A stretch of 64,000 bases of DNA from Scolanthus callimorphus (lineage: Eukaryota; Cnidaria; Anthozoa; Actiniaria; Edwardsiidae). Location of the stretch: NCBI GenBank assembly GCA_033964015.1, contig CM066913.1, positions 7,744,953 through 7,808,952 on the forward strand, read 5' to 3'. The notes beneath the pieces are model-generated. The model made no database searches and was not told the DNA's origin. It saw nothing but the letters and a program-made list of their open reading frames with translations. This document shows, piece by piece, positions 36,064 through 48,756 of this stretch; the stretch's first letter is position 1; every line of letters begins with the position of its first letter. Both the position numbers and the translations under genes were made by a program.

Positions 36064-36825
36064 TAGTCCGGTCAAATTAGCCCGAAAAAGACCCGAACCT
36101 GGAAAAAATTGCAACATGGGAAATTTTTGGTACTAATTGTCAAAAACATATGTAGGAATAACGTGTCCAAATTTCGTAGAAATCCCACCGGGGGAAGTTG
36201 GTTAAATTTTTGGTTTTACCGGCGACGTCCAGGGCGCCTTGTGTTTTCGGCGGCACTTAGATAATGAAAACACAGAAACTGGGAGAATGTTTATAGACTG
36301 TACAGATGAAAGCGGGGAAGATTTAATAAGGTTTTTCGGTTTAAAGAAATAATTTTTGAGCGATGAGTTACGGCTATGATCGGTTTATTTCTTTTAGCGT
36401 ATAATATTAGAACTTTAGTGTATCACCACGCGGGAAATACAAGGATCATATGGGATTTGTCAAAACTCAGGATTATTTGGTTATTATTTTGCAGAATTGG
36501 TTATTAACAAACACAAAATTCACATTTATGCAATCACATTATGCAGTAGAAAGAAATTGCTCAATATCTCGTTCAATATCACACCGAGTTACGGCTCTAC
36601 AGTCTATAGCCCTCCCTTCGAATTGTTCGCTTTCATTGTCTAATTGCCACCGAAAACAACAGGCTTTTCTTCGTGCAGACGGAAAACCCCAAATTTAACC
36701 AACTTCCCCCGAACGGATTTTCACCAAATTTGGACACATACTTCTCACATATGTTCCTGAGAATTTGCTCTATAAAAATCCCATGTTGCAATTTTTCCAG
36801 GTTAAACGCTAAATTGACCGGACTA
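36064..36825. repeat. fold-back element, about 760 bp
   Basis: TAGTCCGGTCAAATTAG at the left end and CTAAATTGACCGGACTA at the right end. Inverted similarity extends about 150 bp inward (AAATTGCAACATGGGA and TCCCATGTTGCAATTT; CCCCCGGTGGG-side matches near 36190 and 36700). TTG flanks both ends (36061-36063 and 36826-36828). No transposase. Confidence 0.65.
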
Positions 36826-36965
36826 TTGTGAGTTCCACGGCCGGCTCGTCACCTAGCGGGGTAGGCCGGCTCTTTCATGCACCACCGTTCAAAATCGGCC
36901 AACCAATGAAGACCCTAAAATGTTACCAGGACCTCCCTACTTAGCGATGAGTCAGCGGGGTTTAG

Positions 36966-39914
36966 TTCAGTCTTGTACCGTGGGGTGTTAGTACAGTCTT
37001 GTACCGTGGGGTGTTAGTACAGTCTTGTACCGTGGGGTGTTAGTACAGTCTTGTACCGTGGGGTGTTAGTACAGTCTTGTACCGTGGGGTGTTAGTACAG
37101 TCTTGTATCGCGGGGTGTTAGTACAGTCTTGTACCGCGGGGTGTTAGTACAGTCTTGTACCGCGGGGTGTTAGTACAGTCTTGTACCGTGGGCGTGGGGT
37201 GTTAGTACAGTCTTGTACCGTGGGGTGTTAGTACAGTCTTGTACCGTGGGGTGTTAGTACAGTCTTGTACCGTGGGGTGTTAGTACAGTCTTGTACCGTG
37301 GGCGTGGGGTGTTAGTACAGTCTTGTACCGTGGGGTGTTAGTACAGTCTTGTACCGTGGGGTGTTAGTACAGTCTTGTACCGTGGGGTGTTAGTACAGTC
37401 TTGTACCGTGGGGTGTTAGTACAGTCTTGTATCGCGGGGTGTTAGTACAGTCTTGTACCGTGGGGTGTTAGTACAGTCTTGTACCGCGGGGTGTTAGTAC
37501 AGTCTTGTACCGCGGGGTGTTAGTACAGTCTTGTACCGTGGGGTGTTAGTACAGTCTTGTACCGTGGGGTGTTAGTACAGTCTTGTACCGTGGGGTGTTA
37601 GTACAGTCTTGTACCGTGGGGTGTTAGTACAGTCTTGTACCGTGGGGTGTTAGTACAGTCTTGTACCGTGGGGTGTTAGTACAGTCTTGTACCGTGGGGT
37701 GTTAGTACAGTCTTGTACCGCGGGGTGTTAGTACAGTCTTGTACCGTGGGGTGTTAGTACAGTCTTGTACCGTGGGGTGTTAGTACAGTATTGTACCGCG
37801 GGGTGTTAGTACAGTCTTGTATCGCGGGGTGTTAGTACAGTCTTGTACCGCGGGGTGTTAGTACAGTCTTGTACCGCGGGGTGTTAGTACAGTCTTGTAC
37901 CGTGGGGTGTTAGTACAGTCTTGTACCGTGGGGTGTTAGTACAGTCTTGTACCGTGGGGTGTTAGTACAGTCTTGTACCGCGGGGTGTTAGTACAGTCTT
38001 GTACCGTGGGGTGTTAGTACAGTCTTGTACCGTGGGGTGTTAGTACAGTCTTGTACCGTGGGGTGTTAGTACAGTCTTGCACCGTGGGGTGTTAGTACAG
38101 TCTTGTACCGTGGGGTGTTAGTACAGTATTGTACCGTGGGGTGTTAGTACAGTCTTGTACCGTGGGGTGTTAGTACAGTCTTGTACCGTGGGGTGTTAGT
38201 ACAGTCTTGCACCGTGGGGTGTTAGTACAGTCTTGTACCGTGGGGTGTTAGTACAGTCTTGTACCGTGGGGTGTTAGTACAGTCTTGTACCGTGGGGTGT
38301 TAGTACAGTCTTGTATCGTGGGGTGTTAGTACAGTCTTGTACCGTGGGGTGTTAGTACAGTCTTGTACCGTGGGGTGTTAGTACAGTCTTGTACCGTGGG
38401 GTGTTAGTACAGTCTTGTACCGTGGGGTGTTAGTACAGTCTTGTATCGTGGGGTGTTAGTACAGTCTTGTACCGTGGGGTGTTAGTACAGTCTTGTACCG
38501 TGGGGTGTTAGTACAGTCTTGTACCGTGGGGTGTTAGTACAGTCTTGTACCGCGGGGTGTTAGTACAGTCTTGTACCGTGGGGTGTTAGTACAGTCTTGT
38601 ACCGTGGGGTGTTAGTACAGTCTTGTACCGTGGGGTGTTAGTACAGTCTTGTACCGTGGGGTGTTAGTACAGTCTTGTACCGTGGGGTGTTAGTACAGTC
38701 TTGTACCGTGGGGTGTTAGTACAGTCTTGTACCGTGGGGTGTTAGTACAGTCTTGTATCGCGGGGTGTTAGTACAGTCTTGTACCGTGGGGTGTTAGTAC
38801 AGTCTTGTACCGTGGGGTGTTAGTACAGTCTTGTACCGCGGGGTGTTAGTACAGTCTTGTACCGTGGGGTGTTAGCACAGTCTTGTACCGTGGGGTGTTA
38901 GTACAGTCTTGTACCGTGGGGTGTTAGTACAGTCTTGTACCGTGGGGTGTTAGTACAGTCTTGTACCGTGGGGTGTTAGTACAGTCTTGTACCGTGGGGT
39001 GTTAGTACAGTCTTGTACCGCGGGGTGTTAGTACAGTCTTGTACCGTGGGGTGTTAGTACAGTCTTGTACCGTGGGGTGTTAGTACAGTCTTGTACCGCG
39101 GGGTGTTAGTACAGTCTTGTACCGCGGGGTGTTAGTACAGTCTTGTACCGTGGGGTGTTAGTACAGTCTTGTACCGTGGGGTGTTAGTACAGTCTTGTAC
39201 CGTGGGGTGTTAGTACAGTCTTGTACCGTGGGGTGTTAGTACAGTCTTGTACCGTGGGGTGTTAGTACAGTCTTGTACCGTGGGGTGTTAGTACAGTCTT
39301 GTACCGTGGGGTGTTAGTACAGTCTTGTACCGCGGGGTGTTAGTACAGTCTTGTACCGTGGGGTGTTAGTACAGTCTTGTACCGTGGGGTGTTAGTACAG
39401 TCTTGTACCGCGGGGTGTTAGTACAGTCTTGTACCGTGGGGTGTTAGTACAGTCTTGTACCGTGGGGTGTTAGTACAGTCTTGTACCGTGGGGTGTTAGT
39501 ACAGTCTTGTACCGCGGGGTGTTAGTACAGTCTTGCACCGTGGGGTGTTAGTACAGTCTTGTACCGTGGGGTGTTAGTACAGACTTGTACCGCGGGGTGT
39601 TAGTACAGTCTTGTACCGTGGGGTGTTAGTACAGTCTTGTACCGTGGGGTGTTAGTACAGTCTTGTACCGTGGGGTGTTAGTACAGTCTTGTACCGTGGG
39701 GTGTTAGTACAGTCTTGTACCGTGGGGTGTTAGTACAGTCTTGTACCGTGGGGTGTTAGTACAGTCTTGTACCGTGGGGTGTTAGTACAGTCTTGTATCG
39801 TGGGGTGTTAGTACAGTCTTGTACCGTGGGGTGTTAGTACAGTCTTGTGCCGCGGGGTGTTAGTACAGTCTTGTACCGTGGGGTGTTAGTACAGTCTTGT
39901 ATCGTGGGGTGTTA
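36966..39914. repeat. 26-bp minisatellite, about 113 copies
   Basis: The unit TACAGTCTTGTACCGTGGGG plus TGTTAG repeats with period 26 for nearly 3 kb. Variation is almost only CCGTGG/CCGCGG/TCGCGG/TCGTGG plus rare TATTG or TGCAC changes. Two units near 37185 and 37295 are 6 bp longer (GTGGGCGTGGGG) and lie exactly one four-unit block apart, marking a local block duplication. No open frame; each unit carries GTAC and stop codons. Confidence 0.97.
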
Positions 39915-40169
39915 CAGCCGATTGCGTTTGACTGTTTAACTCTAACAGTTCGCACGTTATGTTTAAACGTTGGAACGTTGCGTCTCTAGGATGGAACGAG
40001 ACGTTTCTATGGAGAACCAAAACGTTCTGCCCTCTCTGATTGGTCAGTGAAAGGTAAACATGGCGGTTGCCCTTGGAAACGTCTCACTTTTTGTCTCACA
40101 ACGCAAATTTCAAACGTTTAAACGTAACGTGCGAAATGTTTAGGTTAAACGGTCAAACGCAATCGGCTG
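39915..40169. mobile_element. MITE inserted in the minisatellite, TA target duplication
   Basis: 255 bp with terminal inverted repeats CAGCCGATTGCGTTTGAC and GTCAAACGCAATCGGCTG, extending imperfectly to about 60 bp (TTCGCACGTTATGTTTAAAC and GTTTAAACGTAACGTGCGAA). The flanks are GTGT-TA and TA-GTACAG: removing the element and one TA restores a perfect minisatellite unit, which proves insertion into the array. TA duplication points to a Tc1/mariner-type system. Confidence 0.9.
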
Positions 40170-40189
40170 TAGTACAGTCTTGTACCCAG

Positions 40190-40770
40190 ACGTTAATTCT
40201 TTTTTGCGTCTTTTGTGGTGATTTTTCCGATCGATTTCTATGAAAATTGTTTTGGAGCCGTAGTGACTGGGAACGAGTACTGGTACTAAGCGCGCAATGA
40301 ATTGTGGGACATCATATCAAGATAGTAGTGTCGCCTTTCTAGATATTGACCGGGCTTCCTGTGGTATCTTGTCTACCTTGTTGCCAGGCTTTTGACCGTG
40401 AACACAAGAGTGGAAAATGCACATAGCATCTTTCCTCGAGTATATTTGAGTTTTGGTTGAGTTTTAAGCTTTCTAAGCCAATAGAAATAGTGAAAAATGT
40501 ACTGGGATTCTTCGATATTTCCTTATAAGGAAGTTGGAGAATGTCGACACTTTTTCAAGGGAACTATCTTGATATGGCGCTATTGCACGCCCTGTTAAAA
40601 CTATCCCACAAACCATTGCGCACCAATCGATTTAGAGAGTTTGTAACTGTAAAGTTTGCTGATTGCCTAAACTGAGTATTGCTTATTCTTAGTGTATTTA
40701 TATTGTACTGCTGACCTGTAATTCAGTTGTTAAACTGCAAATGTTGAATTAAACTTATTTTTATTTATTA

Positions 40771-40802
<32 letters not shown>

Positions 40803-41679
40803 GCTTTGCAAAACCAGAACAATGCCGTTTTCCGTTTTTTGATAGCTCTTTTCGTTCAAAAGTTATTAAGGTAAGAACGATATGCAAATTAGCATGGGTG
40901 ATGACGTCACACTCAACTTGATCAATGCCTAAATACTAAAAAGAGGTATATCTCTATACCTCTTGAAGTTAGAGTGCTCAAACTTGGCAGGAGGAATACT
41001 TGACTTGAACAGAGTAATGTGACTTATCAATCAGGGTTGCCATGGCAACTCCCTCGTTCTCAGGCTCCCCAGACGATTTTAGGATTTCCCGATTTTCCCG
41101 CCCAGATTTCAAAATTAACCAATTTGCTTGTTACTAAAAGCGAGCTACTACTAAATAAGATAAGTGGGCAAGGCAATGTAGGTTACAATTGATTTCTTCA
41201 AAAGATATAGCCTCATCTAGAATTTTGGGTAGGGGTGGTCTGGAACAAAGTCTGTTGCCATGGCAATCAATTAAGGTAAACAAAATTATCAGGAAGATTG
41301 AGTTCAATAACCGTGGCAAATTTGATAGGATTTGATGCAAATCCAACAAAAATATAGACCATCAAAAAATTCACCACTTTGTTTGTTGCGAGTGTGACGT
41401 CATCAAGTCACCCTTTGGAGCAATGGCGGCCAAATTTCAAACTCTAATATCTTCGGAACCAAAAAAGAAAAGAAGCATATTTCTTCTGAGCGTCAGCTCT
41501 TTCAAATAAGGCATAAAGTAAATCATTTTCAAACTTGATCGTAGTTGCACTTTTAGATATTGAAAGGTTTTTATAAAATTTCTAGAGCAAAATTCAAATA
41601 GAAATGCGTTAAACAAAAATGTCGACGCCTTTTTTATTCCGCATTATTATAAACTTTGCCAAAGTCTCATTTGAAAAAC
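40190..41679. other. intergenic, no gene recognised
   Basis: Contains the (TTA)n tract and AT-rich sequence with ATGACGTCAC words near 40910 and GTGACGTCATCA near 41390 in opposite orientations, perhaps the margin of the fold-back repeat to the right. No exon seen. Confidence 0.45.
40768..40802. repeat. (TTA)n microsatellite
   Basis: About eleven TTA/ATT triplets in a row, with one imperfection at the left end. Confidence 0.9.
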
Positions 41680-42360
41680 TCAGTTCCTAAGGCATGGCTC
41701 TCAAAGGTGGTGGCCAAAAACCTTAGGGGTGGTCTATCTTGAGTACGTTTCATCATTTCATTACTAAACTTCACTCATGTTATGGGGCACCAAGAAATAG
41801 CTAGATTTGAGTGTTGTCCCCATGGCAACATGGAATGAGACCTTTGAACTCTGTGTTTTAAGATTTTCAAAAACCGTCTCTGAAAACGGGGAAAAGCTAG
41901 ATTTTCCAAGCATGACTAAACAAAAACCTATTCAACTAACAGCAAGTATTACAAATCCAACTGGAAATCATGTACACCAATTAAGATGCCAAAGTTATTG
42001 GAAGGTATCAAATTTCAAATTCCCCTTAAATATGGTTCCCGTTGAAAAAGTCACGATTTCCAGTTGGATCGGTAATACCTGCTCCGACTTTAATTACCTT
42101 ACATTGAAACATATTTAGGAACTCCAGTCTTTCTACGTTTTCAGAGGCAGTTTTTGGAAAATGATTAAAACACAGAGTTCAAAGTTCACATTCCTCGTTG
42201 TCATGGAGACAAGACTCAAAACATACTTGTTTCTTGGCCACTTACAAGCTGAACGATGTCTAATCTTGAAATTGCTAAAACTGATGAAGATAGACCACCC
42301 CCTAAGTTTTTTAGGTCGGTGATTTTCGAGAGCCATGCCTTACAGGAACTGAGAAGAAGG
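41680..42360. repeat. fold-back repeat, about 680 bp
   Basis: CTCAGTTCCTAAGGCATGGC and the AGGGGTGGTCTATCTT word near 41735 are mirrored by AGATAGACCACCCCCT and GCCATGCCTTACAGGAACTG near 42290-42350. A second inner pair is GTTGTCCCCATGGCAACATG near 41814 with TGTCATGGAGACAA near 42200. The arms are imperfect, so it is an old element. Confidence 0.6.
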
Positions 42361-42832
42361 TATTTTCTCGCTAAGCACGGAATTGCGTTGTTCTTGTATA
42401 TAATTTCCACCTCTTTGGGAAAGCATTCGAAAAGAATACTTTGGGTCAGTGGTTCTATTACCACGTGTGCGCCCTTCGATCGCGTGTCAGAGGATGGTCC
42501 AGCAAATGTTGCCATGGTAAAAAATCTTTTTAACTCGTGGCTAGTTGCGTAGCAACAGCCAAAGAGTTATTTGGGGGCTCGATGCCACCCACTCAATTCT
42601 TCGTTAGCACGATATTAGCATAATTTATGCTAAAGTCAACCATCCCATCCAATCCCTCTGGACACCCGCTAGCCGCTGTCGCGTCCTCGAACTGCGGGAT
42701 CAAGCGAGTCATCTGCGGGACTAAAACTCAAGGTCATTTTTTAACTCGTGCGATATGCTGAAAGCATATCAAAACGAGTTATTGTGGTGAGAGCGAATTT
42801 CCTGTGTCGTTGTCGTTGTCGTTAGTTCAACC

Positions 42833-43205
42833 CGGGCAGCAGGATAATACTTGGGTATCCGAAGCCTCGCAAGTTCCATTATGCTCCGCTATTTCTCTGT
42901 ATGTCTTTCTGCGTTGTACATAAACGTCAAAACTTTCCACAAGATTCCTTCTACCAGACGAAATAAGCAACAAAAAGTAAACAACAACATTTCTCAAGGT
43001 AGTTATTGACGATTCGTAGAGTTATTTGGGTTACCTGTGGATAACCAGGGCAGTAGGATAATTAGAAGCCTCGCAATTTCTATTTTGCTCAGCTGTTTTC
43101 CTTTATAATTTCTTTAGTTACTTGTAAATAGATGTCAAAACTTTCCATAAGATTCGTTTTGACAGTGGAAATAAAAGCAACAAGTAAACAGTAACATTTC
43201 AACAT
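42833..43205 (+). repeat. imperfect direct duplication, about 170 bp units
   Basis: GGGCAGCAGGATAATA...GAAGCCTCGCAAG and GTCAAAACTTTCCACAAGAT in the first copy (42835-43000) reappear as GGGCAGTAGGATAATTAGAA and GTCAAAACTTTCCATAAGAT in the second (43047-43205). The copies are clearly diverged; noncoding. Confidence 0.65.
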
Positions 43206-43209
43206 TTCA

Positions 43210-44392
43210 CAAGACTTATTTACAAGTGCAGCTTAATCTGGGCTACCTGTGTGCCGGAAGACCCTGGGAACAATGTTGCGAGAGAAATACCGCAATGGAC
43301 GCAATGAAATGGTCACTTTTTAGCAAACATATTGCAGCACTTCAAATAATTGTAAAAGGTAATTGGTCCTTGTTTATCTGCCGATTATCTTGTTCCTTTA
43401 CTGGGGTTTAAGAACCCTTTTCCAGCGTGAATAATAGTGTTCTTATTACCGACTCAATCTCGTAGCACCGTCGTAAAGTGAGTTCGGTTACGAGAGAAAA
43501 AAACTGGATTCGATTCCACTCTCGAAAAGGGCTCATAAAACTTGGGAAAAAAGGCAAGACCCTCGCCAGATATACTAGTACTAGTAACCTTTTGATATGA
43601 TTTAAAGTGCTGGAATATTTTTCTGAAAACGTCACCATTTCATACTGTAATTCCACGCTCATGTGAGCAATTAATGGTGAGAGGTGAGAAAGTGCAAAAG
43701 CATTCTTCTGATTCGCCATTTTGGATAACAACAAGTACGGAATACAGCAAATGAAGGCAAGTTTTTGTTGAAAGATCTTGGTATTTTTTTTTTGTCATAC
43801 AATGTACCTCATGTTATGAAAACTGCCTAAGACATCAGGCTGCTCCATTAAAATCCATGCTGGAATGTACCCACAGGGATCTTTTGTGTCAGCAGGGCCT
43901 TAAGGTTACTTTACACTAGAATTTCCACAGAATATATAGAGCAGATTTCAGATGACTGTCGTGAGTAATTCAAAATTTCTTGGTTTTATTCAGAATTGGT
44001 GTAATCACTTTGCAATGGGATTCACACAGTGAAGTTTGCTCTATATTTCCCCATTGGTATTTTTTTTCGTCAGGGGTTGCTTCAGATTTTTATAAGGGTT
44101 GTGCAGAAACCTGACAAGGATCTTGGATGTGCTTCGAATCATCAAAAGCAGTGATCAAAAAGCTTAGATGATTTTGCCTGACCTGGTGTCACCTAATTTT
44201 CATAACATTCACCATTCATGGTGGGTAGGTGTGATATGCAATTTAATATCCAGCAACTATTAACCTCCCATTCCAGACACATTGCCTGCTTTCTCATTAG
44301 ATTTCCAATTGACTAATACATGAAAATAATTGGCTGGTCAAAGCTATCATTGAGGATTTTAACACCTAAATATCTAAAAGGTCCCCATGTTA
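43210..44392. other. intergenic, no gene recognised
   Basis: No exon-like frames with splice sites and no clear repeat ends. The frame at 43408-43734 (minus) has no recognisable domain. Confidence 0.4.
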
Positions 44393-44632
44393 GGGGTGGC
44401 GAATGGTCCTTCAAAAAAACTGTTTTCTCGCGAAATTTTAGGCGTTCTCGAATTCTCGTATTTTTAAATTTGCCGTTCTCGGATCTCGGATTTTTTTTAA
44501 GGTCGTCTCGGATCTCGGATTTTCCAGTTTGTTGTGTTTATATGGCGAATCTCAAATCGAGTTCTTGATCTCGGATTTTGAAAGCGGCGTTCTCGCGTTC
44601 TCGGAATTCTCGCATTGACCATTCGCCACCCC
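44393..44632. repeat. Harbinger-like MITE with internal TCTCGG words
   Basis: Perfect inverted ends GGGGTGGCGAATGGTC and GACCATTCGCCACCCC. Flanks TTA (left) and TCA (right), one mismatch from a 3-bp duplication. The interior consists of TTCTCG / GATCTCGGATTTT words, as in the element at 202-416. Confidence 0.65.
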
Positions 44633-45098
44633 TCATGTTGTTCATCCCATGCTTCACTGGTTGTGGTGGAATGGTAGGTGGGTTCTCAATCTGTTTTTCC
44701 AGTCAAAAACGTCTCAGAATCTTAGTCCTATTTATTGAAAATCCCAGTTTATTTGTTGGAAATTTAAATCCCATTCCCATTTTCTATTGTTTTAAGGACT
44801 GCTGCACCCAACCCTAGCCACTCAAATCTTTTTTTTCCAACACCCATTGTACCCCTTCTGTGCCCTGATGTAACCTTTGGCACCAACACTTGCATTTGTT
44901 TGGTACTTTTTGCATTTAAGCAAACCTAATGCAGGACAGTGAATGCAAAATAATCAGAAAATCAGTTAAATAAAATTCAAACTGCTTTGCAGGTTGCCAA
45001 AGAAAAGAGCAACGGTTATCGCTTTAGTTCGCGGTTATCGCACGAGTTCACCGTAGCGGTGCTTTGATCTGTTACTCTTGTTCCTTCGAAAAAGTATA

Positions 45099-45360
45099 TA
45101 TACCGTTTCCGGGAAATGTTGTCACCCAAAAAGCCTATAAGCTTGAAGCGCAAAGGATAATGGGGGCATCTAAACTGCTACTGTTTGATCTGAATTCAGA
45201 CAATAATCGCAGCCACAGGTAAAATCATTAAATTTTAGTACATTTCTAAGCATCTTGTTAATAATAGTTTACAGAAATTCAAATAAATCTTTACCCATAC
45301 TCCCTAGCGCACCAAGCTTTGTTGCTTTTTTCAGTGACAACATATCCCGGAAACGGTATA
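45099..45360. repeat. TATACCGTTTCCGGG MITE family, copy 2
   Basis: TATACCGTTTCCGGGAAATG and CATATCCCGGAAACGGTATA are the inverted ends. The interior matches 17769-18103 in reverse orientation (AAGCTTGAAGCGCAAAGGAT; TACTCCCTAGCGCACCAAGC). It is about 75 bp shorter than copy 1. Confidence 0.75.
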
Positions 45361-48300
45361 TACTACAGATTGCCGCTAATGGGGAAGCTTAAAAAAACTG
45401 TGTGGTTAATTTATAGCCTATACTGTATGAGGACCTTTTAAAGTCATTTTAAAGCCTGCATTTATGATAAAGCTACGATATAATGCGCGCTCTGATTGGT
45501 CCAAATCCGTTTGCTCTATTACACCGCCTGCGGCTCGTAATTTTACAACGTTCTCGTGTCTCTCACAACATCACGCGTGCTCTATTGCGCCGATAAAGTC
45601 ATAGAAAGTTATGCTCTGATGCTTAAATATATATATATATATAATTTTTTGGCGCTGATTAAAGTTTCACCTCTCCCTAACAAGTTTAATAATATAAATT
45701 AATGTCCTCCGAATTTCATCAAAATGTAAAGCATTTTTTCTTTAACATTCTTTTACTTCATTAACTGCGAAGTTAGAAACTAATAGTAAGCTCATTTCCG
45801 CAATGTCGAATAAACTGCAAAATAACCAAGCACACAGAAGTGCGGCATTTTCCGATTTTTCGTACGTTTTCAGGGGAAAAGCCACGAGTTGGCCTACGGC
45901 GTGCCTTTGATTCGGATTCAGCGTCTTTCTTTCTACACAATCCATGAAATTTCACGTCGAAGGGAATCCGAATCCGGATTTCTCCAAAGAATCGCACCCT
46001 TTAAGATTCGCATCTCGCAGTGCATGTGCATGCAAATATATGAATATATCCAAATTAGAATAAAACCTAGAGGAGGGATTTCACTAGAAAAATCAGTTCT
46101 GTCATAGCAACAAACAACCATACCTCGACCGCTGACTTTAGTAACATAGGCACTCCATGGTATTATTTGTTCTATATTTCCATCGAGCAAACGGTCAAGT
46201 CTAATGTTCAGCCGTCCCTTGCGGGAAGCTTGTGCACTGCATGTCTGGTTATAGCAATGTTTGATTTTTCATGCCCGAGGTTATTTTATAGCAAAGGACT
46301 ATTGGACATTTTCCTGTTTCCGACCAAAATAGACCAGTTCCTTCTTGCGTGGTTTATATTGATAAAACAGGATTTTCTGTATTGGTATCGCACGTGTTGT
46401 GTTATCTTAAGATCCGTTTTCCATACTTTGGTTTGTCACACTTTTGCCATTTTACGCCATTCTACGCCGTAGAAACATGCTTTGATTCGACAAAATAAAA
46501 ATAATTGCTTAGAGTTGTAGATTTACTGCCATTTTCATAATTTTGCGATCTCTTCTCCAACTAACAAACCACAGTTTGGCTTCCGTTTCCGTTTTTCAAA
46601 TGAGTGAACAACTCTGGGTGATTTCACGTACGAGTGCTGTGAGCACAAAGTGCTAACGAAATTTAGAAAAAGTCCTAGTTTTATAAAATATTGTTAAAAC
46701 AACCGTTGCATAGCCCTCGAGAACCTAACGTTGAGTTTGCCATAAAAAAGATGAGTTACAGTTTAGGTTTTTTCCATAGATTTTCAACATTTTTGCGGGA
46801 TATGTCAACATTTTTTTCTTCATGTATTTCAATGCGGGAAAGATTCATTCAAGCGAAAAGATTCCTACTTTGTGTGACGCAAAATCCTAATCAAGTGATG
46901 TAGAAAGCACCTTTATTAAGCGATTAGGAGTGGCCTCTAACCGACCATATCATTTTCCCAGTTTCAAATATTACTAGTGCACAATAAAAACCGCTAGTTC
47001 TGAAACTATTGCGCTCAAATGGAAGCTGATTATTGATCGACTGATCATTTATATTTATTGTCAAACTAATATTATCAAATTCACTTTTATATTTCTGTAG
47101 AAGTAGAATGGTAGTCTCCAAAGAGTTTATCGAGATTCGCTCATTTTCGTTTACTGAGTGAATTTATATATGCACTCACTCGACCATTAAAAGTTGCGTT
47201 TATCAAAATGTTAGCACTCTAAACACTAGAAAATAAATACAAGGACATTACCGTGTATTGGTAACGGTTTTCGACCCAAATTGCCCCTGACTTTTTACGG
47301 TGCATCGCAAAAACTTGCCAATCTCGTGATATAAGATAGTGATGATTTTGTCACCTACCGATAAGCTATAAAAATTATTCACAATAATTGCTAAATGAGC
47401 ACAACATCAAAGCAATTATCGTTGTTTTTAATACTATGATGTGGGACTCTTACCTTTAAAAGACATCAAAACTTGCGGTGAAAATATTCAATGACTGATG
47501 AACGTCCCTGAGACATGTTCAGCGCACGAAAACCAGAGCAAAATATTTTTGTCAAACTATCTTGACAGACACTAAAGTGCAAATGGGAGGAGACCATAGC
47601 ACCAGGACAAAGGAACTGCTTGCATCGCCAACTGCGCAGTCAACTAGAAGTATTTTAGACTTTTCTAGAGTAAACGATGAAAGCAACGGGGGTTTTATGA
47701 ACAATAGAAGTCGCTGCGCACTCAAATACATCGATTTGTAAACTCCGACAATGTTTCATTGACCTTATGCTGCACGAAATTGCTGGTCAGTTCTTTATGA
47801 TGTAGAAGACGAGTTAGGAATGTATTTTTACGTAGGATACCTTCGGTATCTTTTTATACGCCATTTATAGACCAATAAACTGAACATTAAAGCCCAAATG
47901 AACGCGACTTTCGAAAGAAAAATCGAGTTGCATATTTTTATGGCTTTCCCTTTGTTGAGAGACTTCTCGAATTCTAGAGTGGGTACCTAAGATTTTTTTC
48001 AGGTTGAACGTTGTTTATATATGGAATTAATTCCAGGGTGGTGTTGACAAAGATTGACTAAGATTCTCAGGGTTTCTAGGGGCAACTAAGGAATAACATT
48101 TCGCGTCGTGCTTCTCACGCAGCCTGATCATTTTCTATTATAAAGAAATGATGCACCCTACTAAACGTATCCACGTGACGCGACTCCCTCTGCCTTTGAA
48201 CTACTGGTCGCGGAGACGAGTCTCATTGCCATTCACTCTGTCTTGGCCGAATTGTTATGCAAATGTTTGGTCTGATCCCCAAAATAGCGTAATATTATAT

Positions 48301-48584
48301 TTGAGGGTTTGACCTATTCCCGATTATACTCATAAGTAAGAAAATTGGATAAGTAAGATTTGAATCGACTATAATAAAATGAACGACGCAGTCACGTTAT
48401 CCATTCATTTTGTTGAACCATCCAACTTGAATTATTGGCAAACGAACGGACTTACAATTACAAATCGATTATATAATGTTTCATTGTTAATTTGAATGAC
48501 GCACTAATGAACCGCAAGCCTTCGTGACCGTTAAGATTTACCACTCGAAGACTTTCTCACGTTTAGGGTAGGTGGACTAAAGTG
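45361..48584. other. intergenic, no gene recognised
   Basis: AT-rich. Has a (TA)n tract near 45630-45645. Many short frames, none with splice sites or family resemblance. Confidence 0.45.
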
Positions 48585-48756
48585 AGCCTGCCACGATACG
48601 CGCATGCTCCAGGAGAGATCACTCCGATTCATCAGTAAAACTCATTAGATCATCCTACCAGATAACTATTTAAAGGAAGCCTGTCACGATACGCGCATGC
48701 TCCAGGAGCGATCACTCTGATTCATCAGTAAAACTAGACCATCCTATCAGATAACA
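48585..48756 (+). repeat. direct duplication, about 80-bp units
   Basis: GCCTG(C/T)CACGATACGCGCATG and ATTCATCAGTAAAACT occur in both 48585-48667 and 48678-48756, with few substitutions and one short deletion. Confidence 0.8.

Noticed and set aside
36966..39914. CRISPR-like array
   Set aside because: The repeats are contiguous with no spacers, and the genome is eukaryotic.
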